Source: Curtobacterium oceanosedimentum (GTDB taxonomy: Bacteria; Actinomycetota; Actinomycetes; Actinomycetales; Microbacteriaceae). Taken from it: a stretch of 53,552 nt of DNA. The position numbers were made by a program, and so were the translations under genes. Below are positions 25,856 through 34,608 of the stretch, in pieces (the stretch's first letter is position 1; each line of letters opens with the position of its first letter). The notes below the pieces were generated by a model. That model was not told where the DNA came from and made no database searches. It saw nothing but the letters and a program-made list of their open reading frames with translations. The stretch covers positions 1 to 53,552 of the forward strand of contig NZ_JAIXIG010000028.1 in NCBI RefSeq assembly GCF_020297365.1, given 5' to 3'.

Positions 25856-25907
25856 GCGGCTGCGTCCGGCACCGCTGCCGCGCGGCTGCGCCCGGCACCG
25901 CTGCCGC
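25856..25907. repeat. Tandem 26-bp direct repeat
   Basis: GCGGCTGCGTCCGGCACCGC followed by TGCCGC (25856-25881) is repeated at once (25882-25907) with one T-to-C change. It lies in the 278-bp gap between the kinase start and the metX stop, where I see no gene. Confidence 0.8.
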
Positions 25908-25952
25908 ATGGCCGCGACCGTGCCGCCGACCGCGGAGCCGCGCCGCCGCCGC

Positions 25953-27155
25953 TCAGGCCTCGAGCAGCCGCCGCAGGTGCGCCCCGACCTGCTCGTGCTC
26001 GATGAGGAACCCGTCGTGCCCGAACTCGCTGTCGATCACCGCGGCCTCGTCGCCGTCCAGGGCGTCGGGCACCCCGGCCGCGATGCGGTGCTGGTCCTCG
26101 ATCGGGAACAGCCGGTCGCTCGACACCCCGACGACGAGCGTGCGGGCCGTCACCTGCCCGAGCGCTGCGGCGACCCCGCCCCGTCCGGCACCGACGTCGT
26201 GCGAGTCCATCGCGTGCGTCAGCGTGACGTAGGAGCTCGCGTCGAACCGCCGGGTGAACTTGTTGCCGTGGAAGTCGAGGTAGCTCTCCACCGAGAACCG
26301 TCCGTCGTCGCCGAGCGGTGAGACGTCACTCTGCCACGACCGGGCGAACCGGCCGTTGAGTTCGTCCGGCGCCCGGTAGGTCATCAGCGCCATCCGCCTC
26401 GCCAGGGCCAGACCACGGTGCGGTCCTTCGCCCGCTTCGGCCTCGTAGTAGTCGCCGCCCGCGAACGCCGGGTCCATCTGGATGGCGGCCCGCTGCAGCG
26501 AGTTCGCGGCGATCTGGTCGGCCGTGGTCTGCGCGGTCGACGCCAGGACCGCCAAGCGCTGCACGCACGACGGGTGCGTGACGGCGAACTCCAGGGCGTG
26601 CATCCCGCCCATCGACCCGCCGACGACGGCCGCGAAGACCTCGATGCCGAGCCGGTCCGCAAGTTGCCGCTGCACCTCGACCTGGTCGCGGATGGTCAGG
26701 AACGGGAAGCGCGAGCCCCACTCGCCCCCGGAGGGCGCCACCGACGACGGTCCGGTCGTGCCCTGGCAGCCGCCGAGCATGTTCGGCGCGACGACGAACC
26801 AGCGGTCGGTGTCGATGGCCAGGCCGGGTCCGACGACGTCGTTCCACCAGCCGGCGGTGCGGTGCCCCGGCCCGGGTGCTCCGGCGACGTGCGAGTCCCC
26901 GGTCAGGGCGTGCAGGACCAGCACGGCGTTGCTCCGCTCGGGGTCGAGCGTGCCCCACGTCTCGTAGGCGACGCGGACGGCCGGCAGCCGCCCGCCCCGC
27001 ACCCACTGCTCACCGAGGGCCTCGAACCGGCGGGCCCCGGGGTGGTCACCCGGACGCCAGGCACCGGTGACGGGCGGCTTGCCGAGGGTGCCGAGTTCGG
27101 TGCCGGGCACCAGGGTGGACGGCACGGAGTCCTCGGGGGTCGTCTGCCAGTCCAT
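25953..27155 (-). CDS. metX: Homoserine O-acetyltransferase (400 aa)
   Basis: Alpha/beta-hydrolase-fold enzyme that acetylates homoserine from acetyl-CoA, the entry to methionine synthesis. Visible: VLVLHALTGDSHVAG, NMLGGCQGTTGP, the nucleophile elbow VVGGSMGGMHALE, the Asp region SSDRLFPIEDQ and the catalytic His in SEFGHDGFLIE. Length normal. A CAGACT box lies 9 nt before the ATG. It works with metY upstream on the same strand, from which it is separated by a 270-bp gap carrying repeat locus B; a separate transcript for each is possible. Confidence 0.96.
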   Translation of the reverse strand: MDWQTTPEDSVPSTLVPGTELGTLGKPPVTGAWRPGDHPGARRFEALGEQWVRGGRLPAVRVAYETWGTLDPERSNAVLVLHALTGDSHVAGAPGPGHRTAGWWNDVVGPGLAIDTDRWFVVAPNMLGGCQGTTGPSSVAPSGGEWGSRFPFLTIRDQVEVQRQLADRLGIEVFAAVVGGSMGGMHALEFAVTHPSCVQRLAVLASTAQTTADQIAANSLQRAAIQMDPAFAGGDYYEAEAGEGPHRGLALARRMALMTYRAPDELNGRFARSWQSDVSPLGDDGRFSVESYLDFHGNKFTRRFDASSYVTLTHAMDSHDVGAGRGGVAAALGQVTARTLVVGVSSDRLFPIEDQHRIAAGVPDALDGDEAAVIDSEFGHDGFLIEHEQVGAHLRRLLEA

Positions 27156-27240
27156 GGTGCGTCCAGTCTGCCGGGAGGCGCGGGTCGCCGCCGCCGTGTT
27201 ACGTCACGCCCGGCGCGTGCCCGGGTCGCGCTCGCCGCTC

Positions 27241-27380
27241 CGTGTGTGTGCATGTTCCGACATCGTGCGCGTCGATCGACTCGTGGAACGTCGGAACATA
27301 CACACGTACCGGATGCGTGTGCAACGGACGACGTCCCACGCGTCGATCAACACGTGGGACGTCGGAACATGCACTCGTAT
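27241..27380. repeat. Paired imperfect palindromes, repeat locus B
   Basis: Unit 1 (27241-27306) has arms CGTGTGTGCATGTTCCGAC (with two extra bases) and GTCGGAACATACACACG. Unit 2 (27313-27380) has a perfect inner 12-bp inverted repeat CGACGTCCCACG/CGTGGGACGTCG and outer arms ending in GGAACATGCAC. Both loops hold GCGTCGATC(G/A)A. They fill the gap between metY and metX, both on the minus strand. Confidence 0.8.
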
Positions 27381-27426
27381 CGACGCGCTCGCACCCGGGC
27401 ACGCGCGCACGCCCGGGCGACCGGCG

Positions 27427-28758
27427 TCAGGCGCGCTGGCCCTCCTGCGCGACGGCACGGGCCGCGGCGAGCCCGGCCTCGAGGTCGGCCCGCAGGTCCT
27501 CGACGTTCTCGATCCCGACCGACAGTCGGACGAGCCCCGGCGTGACCCCGGTCGTCAGCTGCTGCTCGGGCGTGAGCTGCGAGTGCGTGGTCGACGCGGG
27601 GTGGATGACGAGGGAGCGCACGTCGCCGATGTTCGCCAGGTGCGAGAACAGCTGCAGCTCGTCGACGAACGCCTTGCCTGCCGGCACCCCGCCCTTGAGC
27701 TCGAACGACAGCACGGCACCGACGCCCTTCGGCGCGTACCGGTTGGCCGCCGCGTACCAGGGCGACGTCGGCAGCCCGGCGTACGACACCGTCGCGACGT
27801 CGGGGTGCCGGTCGAGCCACTCGGCGATCTCCTGCGCGTTCGCCACGTGCCGCTCGATGCGCAACGACAACGTCTCGATGCCCTGCAGCAGGGTGAACGC
27901 GGTGTCCGCCGAGTTCGACGCGCCGAGGTCGCGGAGCAGCTGCACGCGTGCCTTGACGACGTAGGCGAGCTCGTTGCCGACGGCCTGGGCGAAGACGGCC
28001 CCGTGGTACGACGGGTCGGGCGTGTTGAACTCCGGGAACCGATCGGCGTGCTCCGACCAGGCGAACCGGCCGGAGTCGACGATGACCCCGCCGATCACGG
28101 TGCCGTGCCCACCGAGGAACTTCGTCGCCGAGTGCACGACGATGTCCGCCCCGTGCTCGAACGGCCGGATCAGGTAGGGCGTCGCAATGGTGTTGTCCAC
28201 GATGAGCGGGACGCCGGACTCGTGCGCGACGTCGCTCACCCCGGTGATGTCGAGCACGTTGATCTTGGGGTTGCCGATGGTCTCGGCGAAGAACAGCTTG
28301 GTGTTCGGGCGGACGGCTCGACGCCACTCCTCGAGGTCGTCCTGGTCCTCGACGAACGTCGTCTCGATGCCGAGCTTCGCCAGCGTGTACTTGAACAGGT
28401 TGTACGTGCCGCCGTAGATCGACGACGACGACACGATGTGGTCGCCCGCGCCGGCGATGTTGAGCACGGCGTACGTCTCCGCCGCCTGCCCCGACGACAC
28501 CAGGAGCGCCCCCGAGCCGCCCTCGAGCGCCGCGATGCGCTGCTCGACGACGTCGTTCGTCGGGTTCATGATCCGCGAGTAGATGTTGCCCGGCCGGGCC
28601 AGCGCGAACAGGTCGCGGGCGTGGTCCGAGTCCTCGAACACGTACGAGGTCGTCTTGTAGATCGGCGTCGCGCGGGCACCGGTCGTCGGGTCCGGCTGCG
28701 CCCCGGCGTGGACCTGCGTGGTCTCGAACCGCCAGGCGGCGGCGTCGTTCGTGCTCAT
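27427..28758 (-). CDS. metY: O-acetylhomoserine sulfhydrylase (443 aa)
   Basis: PLP enzyme of the Cys/Met-metabolism family that makes homocysteine from O-acetylhomoserine and sulfide. Visible: FETTQVHAGAQPDPTTGARA, the tyrosine motif NIYSRIMNPTNDV, SSGQAAETYAVLNI, and the PLP lysine in VVHSATKFLGGHGT. ATG at 28758 has AGGAGC upstream; the frame continues upstream without similarity. It acts directly after MetX in the pathway. Confidence 0.95.
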   Translation of the reverse strand: MSTNDAAAWRFETTQVHAGAQPDPTTGARATPIYKTTSYVFEDSDHARDLFALARPGNIYSRIMNPTNDVVEQRIAALEGGSGALLVSSGQAAETYAVLNIAGAGDHIVSSSSIYGGTYNLFKYTLAKLGIETTFVEDQDDLEEWRRAVRPNTKLFFAETIGNPKINVLDITGVSDVAHESGVPLIVDNTIATPYLIRPFEHGADIVVHSATKFLGGHGTVIGGVIVDSGRFAWSEHADRFPEFNTPDPSYHGAVFAQAVGNELAYVVKARVQLLRDLGASNSADTAFTLLQGIETLSLRIERHVANAQEIAEWLDRHPDVATVSYAGLPTSPWYAAANRYAPKGVGAVLSFELKGGVPAGKAFVDELQLFSHLANIGDVRSLVIHPASTTHSQLTPEQQLTTGVTPGLVRLSVGIENVEDLRADLEAGLAAARAVAQEGQRA

Positions 28759-28933
28759 CGGTGCTCCTGTCGGGTGCGGTGGTCGTCGGGTCGCGCCGTC
28801 GGCCGGGAGGCCCGTGGCGACGCTGCGTCGACCGTCACGGTACGCACGTGGCCGATCCGGCACCAGCGCACCCGCCTCGGGGCGTAACGGACGTGACGGA
28901 GGCGGATCGTGCCTCCCGGCCGGCTCGGTGCGC

Positions 28934-30028
28934 CTAGCGCACCTCGTCCTTCCGGAACAACCAGTCGACCTTCGGTTCGAGCAGCCAGCGCATGCCGCGC
29001 CGCACGAAGGGCTGCGCCAGGAACAGGCTGACGGCGCAGGCGATCCCGACCATCAGCAGCACGAACGGCCACGCGGAGTGCTCGCCGGCGAGCACACCGG
29101 ACTCCCGGATCGGGTAGAGCACGAACGTGTGGAGCAGGTAGACGTACATCGTCGCGGCGCCGAACCGGGTGATCCAGACCGTGCGCCGGGGGATGAGCAG
29201 CAGGAACGACGCGGTGAGCAGCGTCGCGAGCAGCATCAGGGCGAAGCGCACGCCGCCCGCCCACCAGGCGTCCTCGCCGAGCCCGGAGTACGAGTCGTCG
29301 TAGAAGAACCAGTGGTGCAGGTCGAACTCCTTGAACTGCGGGATCCAGATCGCACACGAGACCGCCCACGCCGCGAACACCACGACCGCTGCGGCGCGGA
29401 CCCGGACGACCGTGCGGCGCGACGCCTCGTACCAGCGGTCGAACAGCCCCCACTGCTTGACCTGCCACCCGAGCAGGAAGAACGGCAGCAGGCTGATCGC
29501 GCGGGACAGCGACAGCGTCGAGTCGACGTTGTCGAAGTAGCCGACGCCGATGCTGAACACGACCGCCCAGAACAGCGGCCACCGCAGCTGCGCCAGGTAC
29601 GGCAGGATCAGCTTGAAGATGCCCAGGGCCAGCAGGAACCACAGGGTCCACGTCGGCTGGGTCGGGTTGAAGTCCTTGCCGCCCTCGACGATGCCCTGCA
29701 CCACGGTCCAGATCGTCTGCATGATGATGTACGGCACGACGATGTCCGTGATCGTGCGACGCATGCGCTTGGCGGTGGGGGTGTCCGCCGACGAGAAGTA
29801 GCCGCTGATCACGCCGAACGCGGGCATGTGGAACGCGTAGATGAACGTGTAGAGCGCCAGGGCGTGCTCGCTCGCGGGGGTCTGGCGCTGGATCGCGTGC
29901 CCGATCACGACGAGCGTGACCGCGACGAAGCGCGCGGTGTCCCACATGGGGATCCGTCGGGGCGTCCGGCCGGGCTCGAGGTGCGTCGCGGGGGCCGAGG
30001 GCGCGGGAGGGGCGGCGTCCGTCGTCAT
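28934..30028 (-). CDS. Acyltransferase-3 family membrane protein (364 aa)
   Basis: Polytopic (about ten helices) acyltransferase of the OafA/fucose-4-O-acetylase class, which O-acetylates cell-envelope sugars. Visible: IPMWDTARFVAVTLVVIGHA (the N-terminal RxxA...H region), YAFHMPAFGVISGYF (HMPxF...GY motif), TWTLWFLLAL and a late MYVYLLHTFV. The ATG follows a TAACGT box (30037-30042) by 8 nt, a leaderless promoter. Acceptor unknown; it stands alone and divergent from the SDR gene. Confidence 0.87.
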   Translation of the reverse strand: MTTDAAPPAPSAPATHLEPGRTPRRIPMWDTARFVAVTLVVIGHAIQRQTPASEHALALYTFIYAFHMPAFGVISGYFSSADTPTAKRMRRTITDIVVPYIIMQTIWTVVQGIVEGGKDFNPTQPTWTLWFLLALGIFKLILPYLAQLRWPLFWAVVFSIGVGYFDNVDSTLSLSRAISLLPFFLLGWQVKQWGLFDRWYEASRRTVVRVRAAAVVVFAAWAVSCAIWIPQFKEFDLHHWFFYDDSYSGLGEDAWWAGGVRFALMLLATLLTASFLLLIPRRTVWITRFGAATMYVYLLHTFVLYPIRESGVLAGEHSAWPFVLLMVGIACAVSLFLAQPFVRRGMRWLLEPKVDWLFRKDEVR

Positions 30029-30138
30029 CGTCGGTCACGTTACCGGATCGTGACATGGTCGGCCCGGCGCCGTCCCGCTCGGTACGGTGGGCGAGCCGGG
30101 CCACGTGCGCCCGGCCACCGACGCAGGAGGCAGATCAC

Positions 30139-30912
30139 ATGGCAGCACGGCGCGCAGTCGTCACCGGAGCGAGCTCGGGCATCGGGGCGGCGACCGTCCG
30201 ACTGTTCCGGTCGCGGGGGTGGGACGTGCTCGCCGTCGCCCGCCGCGCCGCGAAGCTCGAGGCGCTCGCCGCGGAGACCGGGGCGGACGTCCTGGTGGCG
30301 GACATCACGAGCGCGGCCGACGTCTCGGCGCTCGCGGACCGCGTGGCGGAGCTCGGCGGTGCCGACGTCCTCGTGAACAACGCCGGCGGTGCCTTCGGGT
30401 CCGCGAGCGTCGAGGAGTCCGACGTCGAGGACTGGCGGGCGATGTTCGAGGTCAACGTGATCGGCACGAAGCGCGTCGTCTCGGCCCTGCTGCCGCACCT
30501 GCGTGACCGGGCCCGTGCGACCGGGGGAGCGGACGTCGTCACGGTGACGAGCACCGCCGGCTTCGTGGCGTACGAGAACGGCGGCGGGTACAACGCCGCG
30601 AAGTTCGCCGAGCACGCCCTCGTCGGGGCGCTGCGCCTCGAGCTGAACGGCGAACCGATCCGGGTGGTCGAGATCGCGCCGGGCATGGTGCAGACCGACG
30701 AGTTCTCGCTGACGCGCTTCGGCGGCGACGCGCAGAAGGCCGCCGCGGTGTACGAGGGCGTCGCGGACCCGCTGGTGGCCGAGGACGTCGCCGAGGCGAT
30801 CGTGCACGCGGTCGAGCTGCCGGCCCACGTCAACCTGGACCTCGTCACCCTGCGACCGGTGGCGCAGTCGGCGCAGCACAAGCTGGCGCGCGGGCCGCTC
30901 ACCCCGCGCTGA
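30139..30912 (+). CDS. Short-chain dehydrogenase/reductase (257 aa)
   Basis: Classical NAD(P)-dependent SDR. Cofactor motif TGASSGIG (about 9-16), RR downstream of the second strand (VARRAAKLE, favouring NADP), NNAGG, and the catalytic Ser/Tyr/Lys set VTVTSTAGF and YNAAK. Resembles the YdfG (serine/3-hydroxy acid dehydrogenase) group, but the substrate is a guess. AGGAGG lies 8 nt before the ATG, the clearest ribosome site in the window. Confidence 0.9.
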   Translation: MAARRAVVTGASSGIGAATVRLFRSRGWDVLAVARRAAKLEALAAETGADVLVADITSAADVSALADRVAELGGADVLVNNAGGAFGSASVEESDVEDWRAMFEVNVIGTKRVVSALLPHLRDRARATGGADVVTVTSTAGFVAYENGGGYNAAKFAEHALVGALRLELNGEPIRVVEIAPGMVQTDEFSLTRFGGDAQKAAAVYEGVADPLVAEDVAEAIVHAVELPAHVNLDLVTLRPVAQSAQHKLARGPLTPR

Positions 30913-30993
30913 GCCGGAGCACGACGCCGCGCGCAGCGCCCGGGCGGTGGTCGCGGGTCGCGGGCGCGGGCTCCCTGCCGGTACCGTGGTCGG

Positions 30994-31527
30994 ATGCCGA
31001 TCAGCAGCGAACCCGAGCCCACGGCGTCGGTTCAGTCGACCGTGACCGTGACGAGCGGGCCCGAGGTGCTCGGGTGGCTGGAGTTCGGTGACGCCGCACG
31101 CCTGCTCGCCAAGGACGTCCTGTCCTCCGGGTTCGAGCCCGAGGTCGTCGTGGCGGTCGCCCGCGGCGGGCTGATCATCGCCGGTGCCGTGGCCTACGCG
31201 CTCGGCACCAAGGAGTGTGGCTCGATCAACGTCGAGTTCTACACCGACGTCGAGCAGCGCCTGGAGGAGCCCGTCGTCCTCACGCCGGCACTCGACGCCC
31301 CGAGCCTTGCGGGCAAGCGGGTCCTGGTCGTCGACGACGTCTCGGACTCCGGCCGCACCCTGCGCCTGGTGGTCGACATCGTCCGCAACGCCGGGGCCGA
31401 CGTCCGCAGCGCCTGCCTGTACTCCAAGCCGGGCACCGTCCTCGAACCGGACCACGTGTGGCGCCGGGTCGACGGCTGGATCACGTTCCCCTGGAGCGCC
31501 CTCGCACCAGTGACGGCCGAGTCGTGA
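30994..31527 (+). CDS. Phosphoribosyltransferase family protein (177 aa)
   Basis: Type I PRTase fold with the PRPP-binding motif [14 protein letters not shown] and a [19 protein letters not shown] strand-helix. Such proteins act in purine salvage (hypoxanthine/xanthine-guanine type); the base specificity is not evident. TACCGT (30982-30987) ends 6 nt before the ATG, a leaderless start. Its stop overlaps the next gene (GTGA), and it may head an operon with the S51-like gene and ung. Confidence 0.88.
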   Translation: MPISSEPEPTASVQSTVTVTSGPEVLGWLEFGDAARLLAKDVLSSGFEPEVVVAVARGGLIIAGAVAYALGTKECGSINVEFYTDVEQRLEEPVVLTPALDAPSLAGKRVLVVDDVSDSGRTLRLVVDIVRNAGADVRSACLYSKPGTVLEPDHVWRRVDGWITFPWSALAPVTAES

Positions 31528-32243
31528 GCATCCACCTGGTCGGCGGCGGACCCTTCGCCGCCTCGGACGCCGCAGCACCGTTCCTCGCCGAGGCCACCGC
31601 GCGCTCGGCAGCCGTCGGGCGGACCGTCCCGCGCATCGCCCTGCTCTCCGTCGCCCGTCCCGACGGCGCCAGCCCCTCGTCGACCGCCGACATCGCCGAG
31701 GTCCTCGGCGGCGCCCGTGCGGCCGAGGTGCTCGTCACCGAGGTCGCTGCCGGTCAGGCGTTCGACACCGCCGTGCTGAGCGACGTCGACGCGCTGGTCG
31801 TCGGCGGCGGCGTGACCCCCGACTACCTGACGGCGGTCGCCCCGCTCGTCGACCAGCTCCGGCTGCTCGTCTCCGACGGCCTGCCCTACCTGGGCTACTC
31901 GGCCGGTGCGATGATCGCGGCCGACCGTGCCCTGGTGGGCGGATGGCGCATCGGTGGCGTCGAGATCTGCCCCGAGGGCGCATCCGAGGGGCTCGACGAG
32001 GTCGAGCTCCGCGAGGGCCTCGGCCTGGTCGACCTGACCATCGACGTGCACGCCGTGCAGGCCGGCACGCTCACCCGCTTGATCGCCAGCGCCGAGGCCG
32101 AGTTCGTCGCGGCCGGGCTCGCGATCGACGAGGACACCACGCTCGTCGTGGGCGAGGGCGCCCTCGAGGTCCGGGGGACCGGCAGCGTCTGGCGTGTGGT
32201 CGCCGGCGAGGAATCGGTCTCCGTCGCCACCATGGGCGCGTAG
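31524..32243 (+). CDS. Peptidase S51/cyanophycinase-like protein (239 aa)
   Basis: Class-I glutamine-amidotransferase-like fold with a serine nucleophile elbow [11 protein letters not shown], after [15 protein letters not shown], as in dipeptidase E and cyanophycinase. A His in [10 protein letters not shown] may complete the site. Natural substrate unknown. The GTG start overlaps the PRTase stop by 4 bp, and ung begins 5 bp after its end, so the three are co-transcribed. Confidence 0.82.
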   Translation: MSIHLVGGGPFAASDAAAPFLAEATARSAAVGRTVPRIALLSVARPDGASPSSTADIAEVLGGARAAEVLVTEVAAGQAFDTAVLSDVDALVVGGGVTPDYLTAVAPLVDQLRLLVSDGLPYLGYSAGAMIAADRALVGGWRIGGVEICPEGASEGLDEVELREGLGLVDLTIDVHAVQAGTLTRLIASAEAEFVAAGLAIDEDTTLVVGEGALEVRGTGSVWRVVAGEESVSVATMGA

Positions 32244-32248
32244 TCGTC

Positions 32249-32932
32249 GTGGAACCACGACCCCTGGCCGACCTGGTCGACCCGGGTTGGGCAGCGGCGC
32301 TCGCCCCCGTCGAGGACGACGTGCACCGCATGGGCGACTGGCTGCGGGCCGAGACGGCCGCCGGTCGCCCGTACCTGCCGGCCGGCGCCGACGTGCTGCG
32401 CGCCTTCACGGCCCCGTTCGACGCCGTGAAGGTCCTGGTCGTCGGTCAGGACCCGTACCCGACGCCCGGGCACCCGATCGGTCTGTCGTTCGCGGTCGAC
32501 CCGGCCGTCCGCCCGGTGCCGCGCAGCCTGGCGAACATCTACCGCGAGCTGTCCGACGACCTCGGCGTGACCCCGCCCCCGCATGGTGACCTGCGGGCGT
32601 GGTCCGACCAGGGCGTCCTGCTGCTCAACCGGGTACTCACGGTGCGTGCGGGTGATGCCGGCAGCCACCGTGGCAAGGGGTGGGAGGCCGTCACCGACCA
32701 GGCCGTCCGCGCCCTGGTCGCGCGCGGCACGCCGCTCGTCGCCGTGCTCTGGGGCGCACAGGCCGGATCGGTGCGGCCGTTGCTCGGTGACACCCCGGTC
32801 GTCGCCTCGGCCCACCCGAGCCCGCTCAGTGCCTCGCGCGGGTTCTTCGGCAGCCGACCGTTCTCGCAGGTGAACACGCTGCTCGAGGCGCAGGGCGCCG
32901 AGCCCGTCGACTGGTCACTGCCCGGCGCCTAG
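32249..32932 (+). CDS. ung: Uracil-DNA glycosylase, family 1 (227 aa)
   Basis: Removes uracil from DNA as the first step of base-excision repair. The water-activating motif [27 protein letters not shown] and the DNA-intercalation motif [13 protein letters not shown] are all intact. Length normal. The start is GTG, 5 bp after the previous stop, with no separate ribosome site, so translation is probably coupled to the upstream gene. Confidence 0.96.
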   Translation: MEPRPLADLVDPGWAAALAPVEDDVHRMGDWLRAETAAGRPYLPAGADVLRAFTAPFDAVKVLVVGQDPYPTPGHPIGLSFAVDPAVRPVPRSLANIYRELSDDLGVTPPPHGDLRAWSDQGVLLLNRVLTVRAGDAGSHRGKGWEAVTDQAVRALVARGTPLVAVLWGAQAGSVRPLLGDTPVVASAHPSPLSASRGFFGSRPFSQVNTLLEAQGAEPVDWSLPGA

Positions 32933-32949
32933 GCGGCCCGCCGGCGCGG

Positions 32950-32995
32950 GGCACCCGGGTTGCGCACTCGCTCTCCGCTCGCGCGGCCGGGTGCC
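32950..32995 (+). terminator. Possible terminator after ung
   Basis: GGCACCCGG (32950-32958) can pair with CCGGGTGCC (32987-32995) over a 28-nt loop containing its own GCGC-rich segments. It lies 18 bp after the ung stop and just before the next promoter. Loop size makes this less sure. Confidence 0.45.
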
Positions 32996-33015
32996 GTCCT
33001 CAGTAGGCTCGGAAC

Positions 33016-33621
33016 GTGCTCGAGGAGGAATACCAGCGACGGCGGGTCCTGCCGCGTCACCTGCGTGCCCCGGCGGCGGCCGAGACCGCGTTCGCGTACC
33101 GCATCCGTGCGGCCGAGGTGAGCGACCTGCCCGACGTCCGCGAGATCCACACGCACTACGTCCGGAACTCGTCGGTGACCTTCGACCCGTCGGCGTTCAC
33201 CTTCGCCGCGTGGAAGCAGCGCTACGACGACATCCGTCGGCGCACCCTGCCGTTCCTGGTGGCGGAGAACCCCGCCGGCCAGATCCTCGGGTACGCCCTG
33301 GTCGACGCCTGGAACCCGCGCGACCGCTCGAACCACGTGGTCGAGGACTCGATCTACCTCGGCGCGGCCTCCGGCGGCAAGGGGCTCGGTCGTGCGCTCA
33401 TGGAGGCGCTGCTCGACGAGTGCCGCGCCGCGGGCGTCCGCGAGGTCGTCGCCGTCATCGCGGACCGCCAGGCCGAGGCGTCGATCCGGCTGCACGAGCG
33501 GCTCGGCTTCGAGGAGGTCGGTCGCATGGGCAAGGTCGGCTACAAGTACGACCGCTGGCTCGGCACCGTCACGATGCGCCTCCGGCTGCGCGGCCCGCGC
33601 CTCTTCGCGCGCCGTCGGTAG
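33016..33621 (+). CDS. GNAT acetyltransferase, phosphinothricin-acetyltransferase-like (201 aa)
   Basis: The body (about 28-190) follows the PAT/Bar pattern: YRIRAAEVSDLPDVREIHTHYV, SSVTFDPSAF, FLVAENPAGQILGYA, EDSIYLGAASGGKGLGRALM (acetyl-CoA loop) and SIRLHERLGFEEVG followed by GRMGKVGYKYDRWLGT. Family members acetylate phosphinothricin, methionine sulfoximine or other amines; the native substrate here is unknown. GTG start with TAGGCT (33004-33009) 6 nt upstream, leaderless. The 27-residue N-terminal extension beyond the fold is unusual. Confidence 0.87.
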   Translation: MLEEEYQRRRVLPRHLRAPAAAETAFAYRIRAAEVSDLPDVREIHTHYVRNSSVTFDPSAFTFAAWKQRYDDIRRRTLPFLVAENPAGQILGYALVDAWNPRDRSNHVVEDSIYLGAASGGKGLGRALMEALLDECRAAGVREVVAVIADRQAEASIRLHERLGFEEVGRMGKVGYKYDRWLGTVTMRLRLRGPRLFARRR

Positions 33622-33627
33622 CCCGCC

Positions 33628-33669
33628 GGACGGGAGGCGCGGGACGGCCCCGCCCCGGGCCTCCCGTCC
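33628..33669. terminator. Hairpin of the GGACGGGAGGC family between GNAT and gntR
   Basis: GGACGGGAGGC (33628-33638) pairs with GCCTCCCGTCC (33659-33669); the stem continues inward with one mismatch. It begins 7 bp after the GNAT stop and serves the convergent gntR gene as well. Confidence 0.75.
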
Positions 33670-33707
33670 GTCCCGTGGTCACGTTCCGTGCGAGCACGCC
33701 CGGCGCC

Positions 33708-34406
33708 TCAGCGTGACGGCGCCTCCGCGATGAACTCGTCGCGGGTCACCCGGACCAGCGCCGACGCCGCGGCGGCGGCGGCCTCCGCGTCGCCGTCGAC
33801 CACCGCCAGCCCGACGGCCTCGTGCCGGAGGGCTGCCTCGCGCGTCCACCCGGTGATGGGATCGCGGGACTCCGAGGTGCGGGTGCGCAGCAGTGCCTCG
33901 ACGGTGCCGGCGAAGTGGGTGAACACGGCGTTCCCCGACCCGGTCAGCAGGGCGCGGTGGAAGCGGACGTCGGCCTCCAGGTAGGCGTGGCCGTCCTGCC
34001 GCCCGCAGGCGTCGAGCATGTCCCGCGCGGCCTCGAGCACCGGAGTGGCCCCGGGCCCGCCGGCGGTGAGGGACGCCGCCACCGGTTCGACACCGAGGCG
34101 GAGTTCGAGCAGTTCGCGCTGCTGCACGAAGTACGCCGGCGACGCGCCCCGCCACCGGATCACCGTCGGTGCGAGCAACTCCCACGTGGCGATGCCGCGC
34201 ACGAGTGTGCCGACACGCTGTCGGGGTTCGACCAGGCCGAGCGACTGCAGCACGCGGAGCGCCTCGCGGACGACCGACCGCGACACGCCGAACTCGTCGG
34301 CCACGTGCTCGGGCCGTACGACGTCGCCGGGCACCAGCACACCGTCGACGATCCGCTGCCCGAGGGTCTCGAGCACGTGGGCGTACAGGCCGCGTGCGGT
34401 GGGCAT
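33708..34406 (-). CDS. gntR: GntR-family (FadR subfamily) regulator, probable gluconate repressor (232 aa)
   Basis: N-terminal winged HTH (about 5-70: VRPEHVADEFGVSRSVVREA, LRVLQSLGLVEPRQRVGT) and a C-terminal FCD ligand domain (about 85-220) with metal-binding-type residues in ADVRFHRALLTGSGN and EAALRHEAVGLAV. It is divergent from the gluconate permease/kinase genes, and a dyad overlaps their predicted start site. GGAGGA precedes the ATG. Gluconate or a phosphorylated form as inducer is inferred from the neighbours. Confidence 0.88.
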   Translation of the reverse strand: MPTARGLYAHVLETLGQRIVDGVLVPGDVVRPEHVADEFGVSRSVVREALRVLQSLGLVEPRQRVGTLVRGIATWELLAPTVIRWRGASPAYFVQQRELLELRLGVEPVAASLTAGGPGATPVLEAARDMLDACGRQDGHAYLEADVRFHRALLTGSGNAVFTHFAGTVEALLRTRTSESRDPITGWTREAALRHEAVGLAVVDGDAEAAAAAASALVRVTRDEFIAEAPSR

Positions 34407-34503
34407 CGTTCCTCCGTGCAGTACGTGTCACGAGCGACCGTGACGTGGGTCCCATCGAAGCGGCAGACTGCCGCCGAGGGCGGACGGCGCGCGGCACCCG
34501 TCG

Positions 34504-34527
34504 TACACTCTGATAAATCAGATTATT
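34504..34527 (+). promoter_or_regulatory. gnt promoter -10 (TACACT) with overlapping GntR-type dyad
   Basis: TACACT at 34504-34509 is followed directly by the dyad TCTGAT-AA-ATCAGA (34509-34522) and a second overlapping dyad AATC-A-GATT (34516-34524). The AT-rich site covers the predicted +1, as expected for an operator that blocks transcription of gntP-gntK. The leader to the gntP ATG is about 90 nt. Confidence 0.6.
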
Positions 34528-34608
34528 GCGGGGTCGGCCGATGCGTCGGTCCGACCCCGACACGAAGGCGACGGAGCCGCGCAGGTGCGGCTCCAGGAAG
34601 GGGCGCTG

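Noticed and set aside
27156..28933. SAM-type riboswitch before metX or metY
   Set aside because: No recognisable conserved core; the metX gap is taken up by repeat locus B and metX has a -10 box 9 nt from its start.
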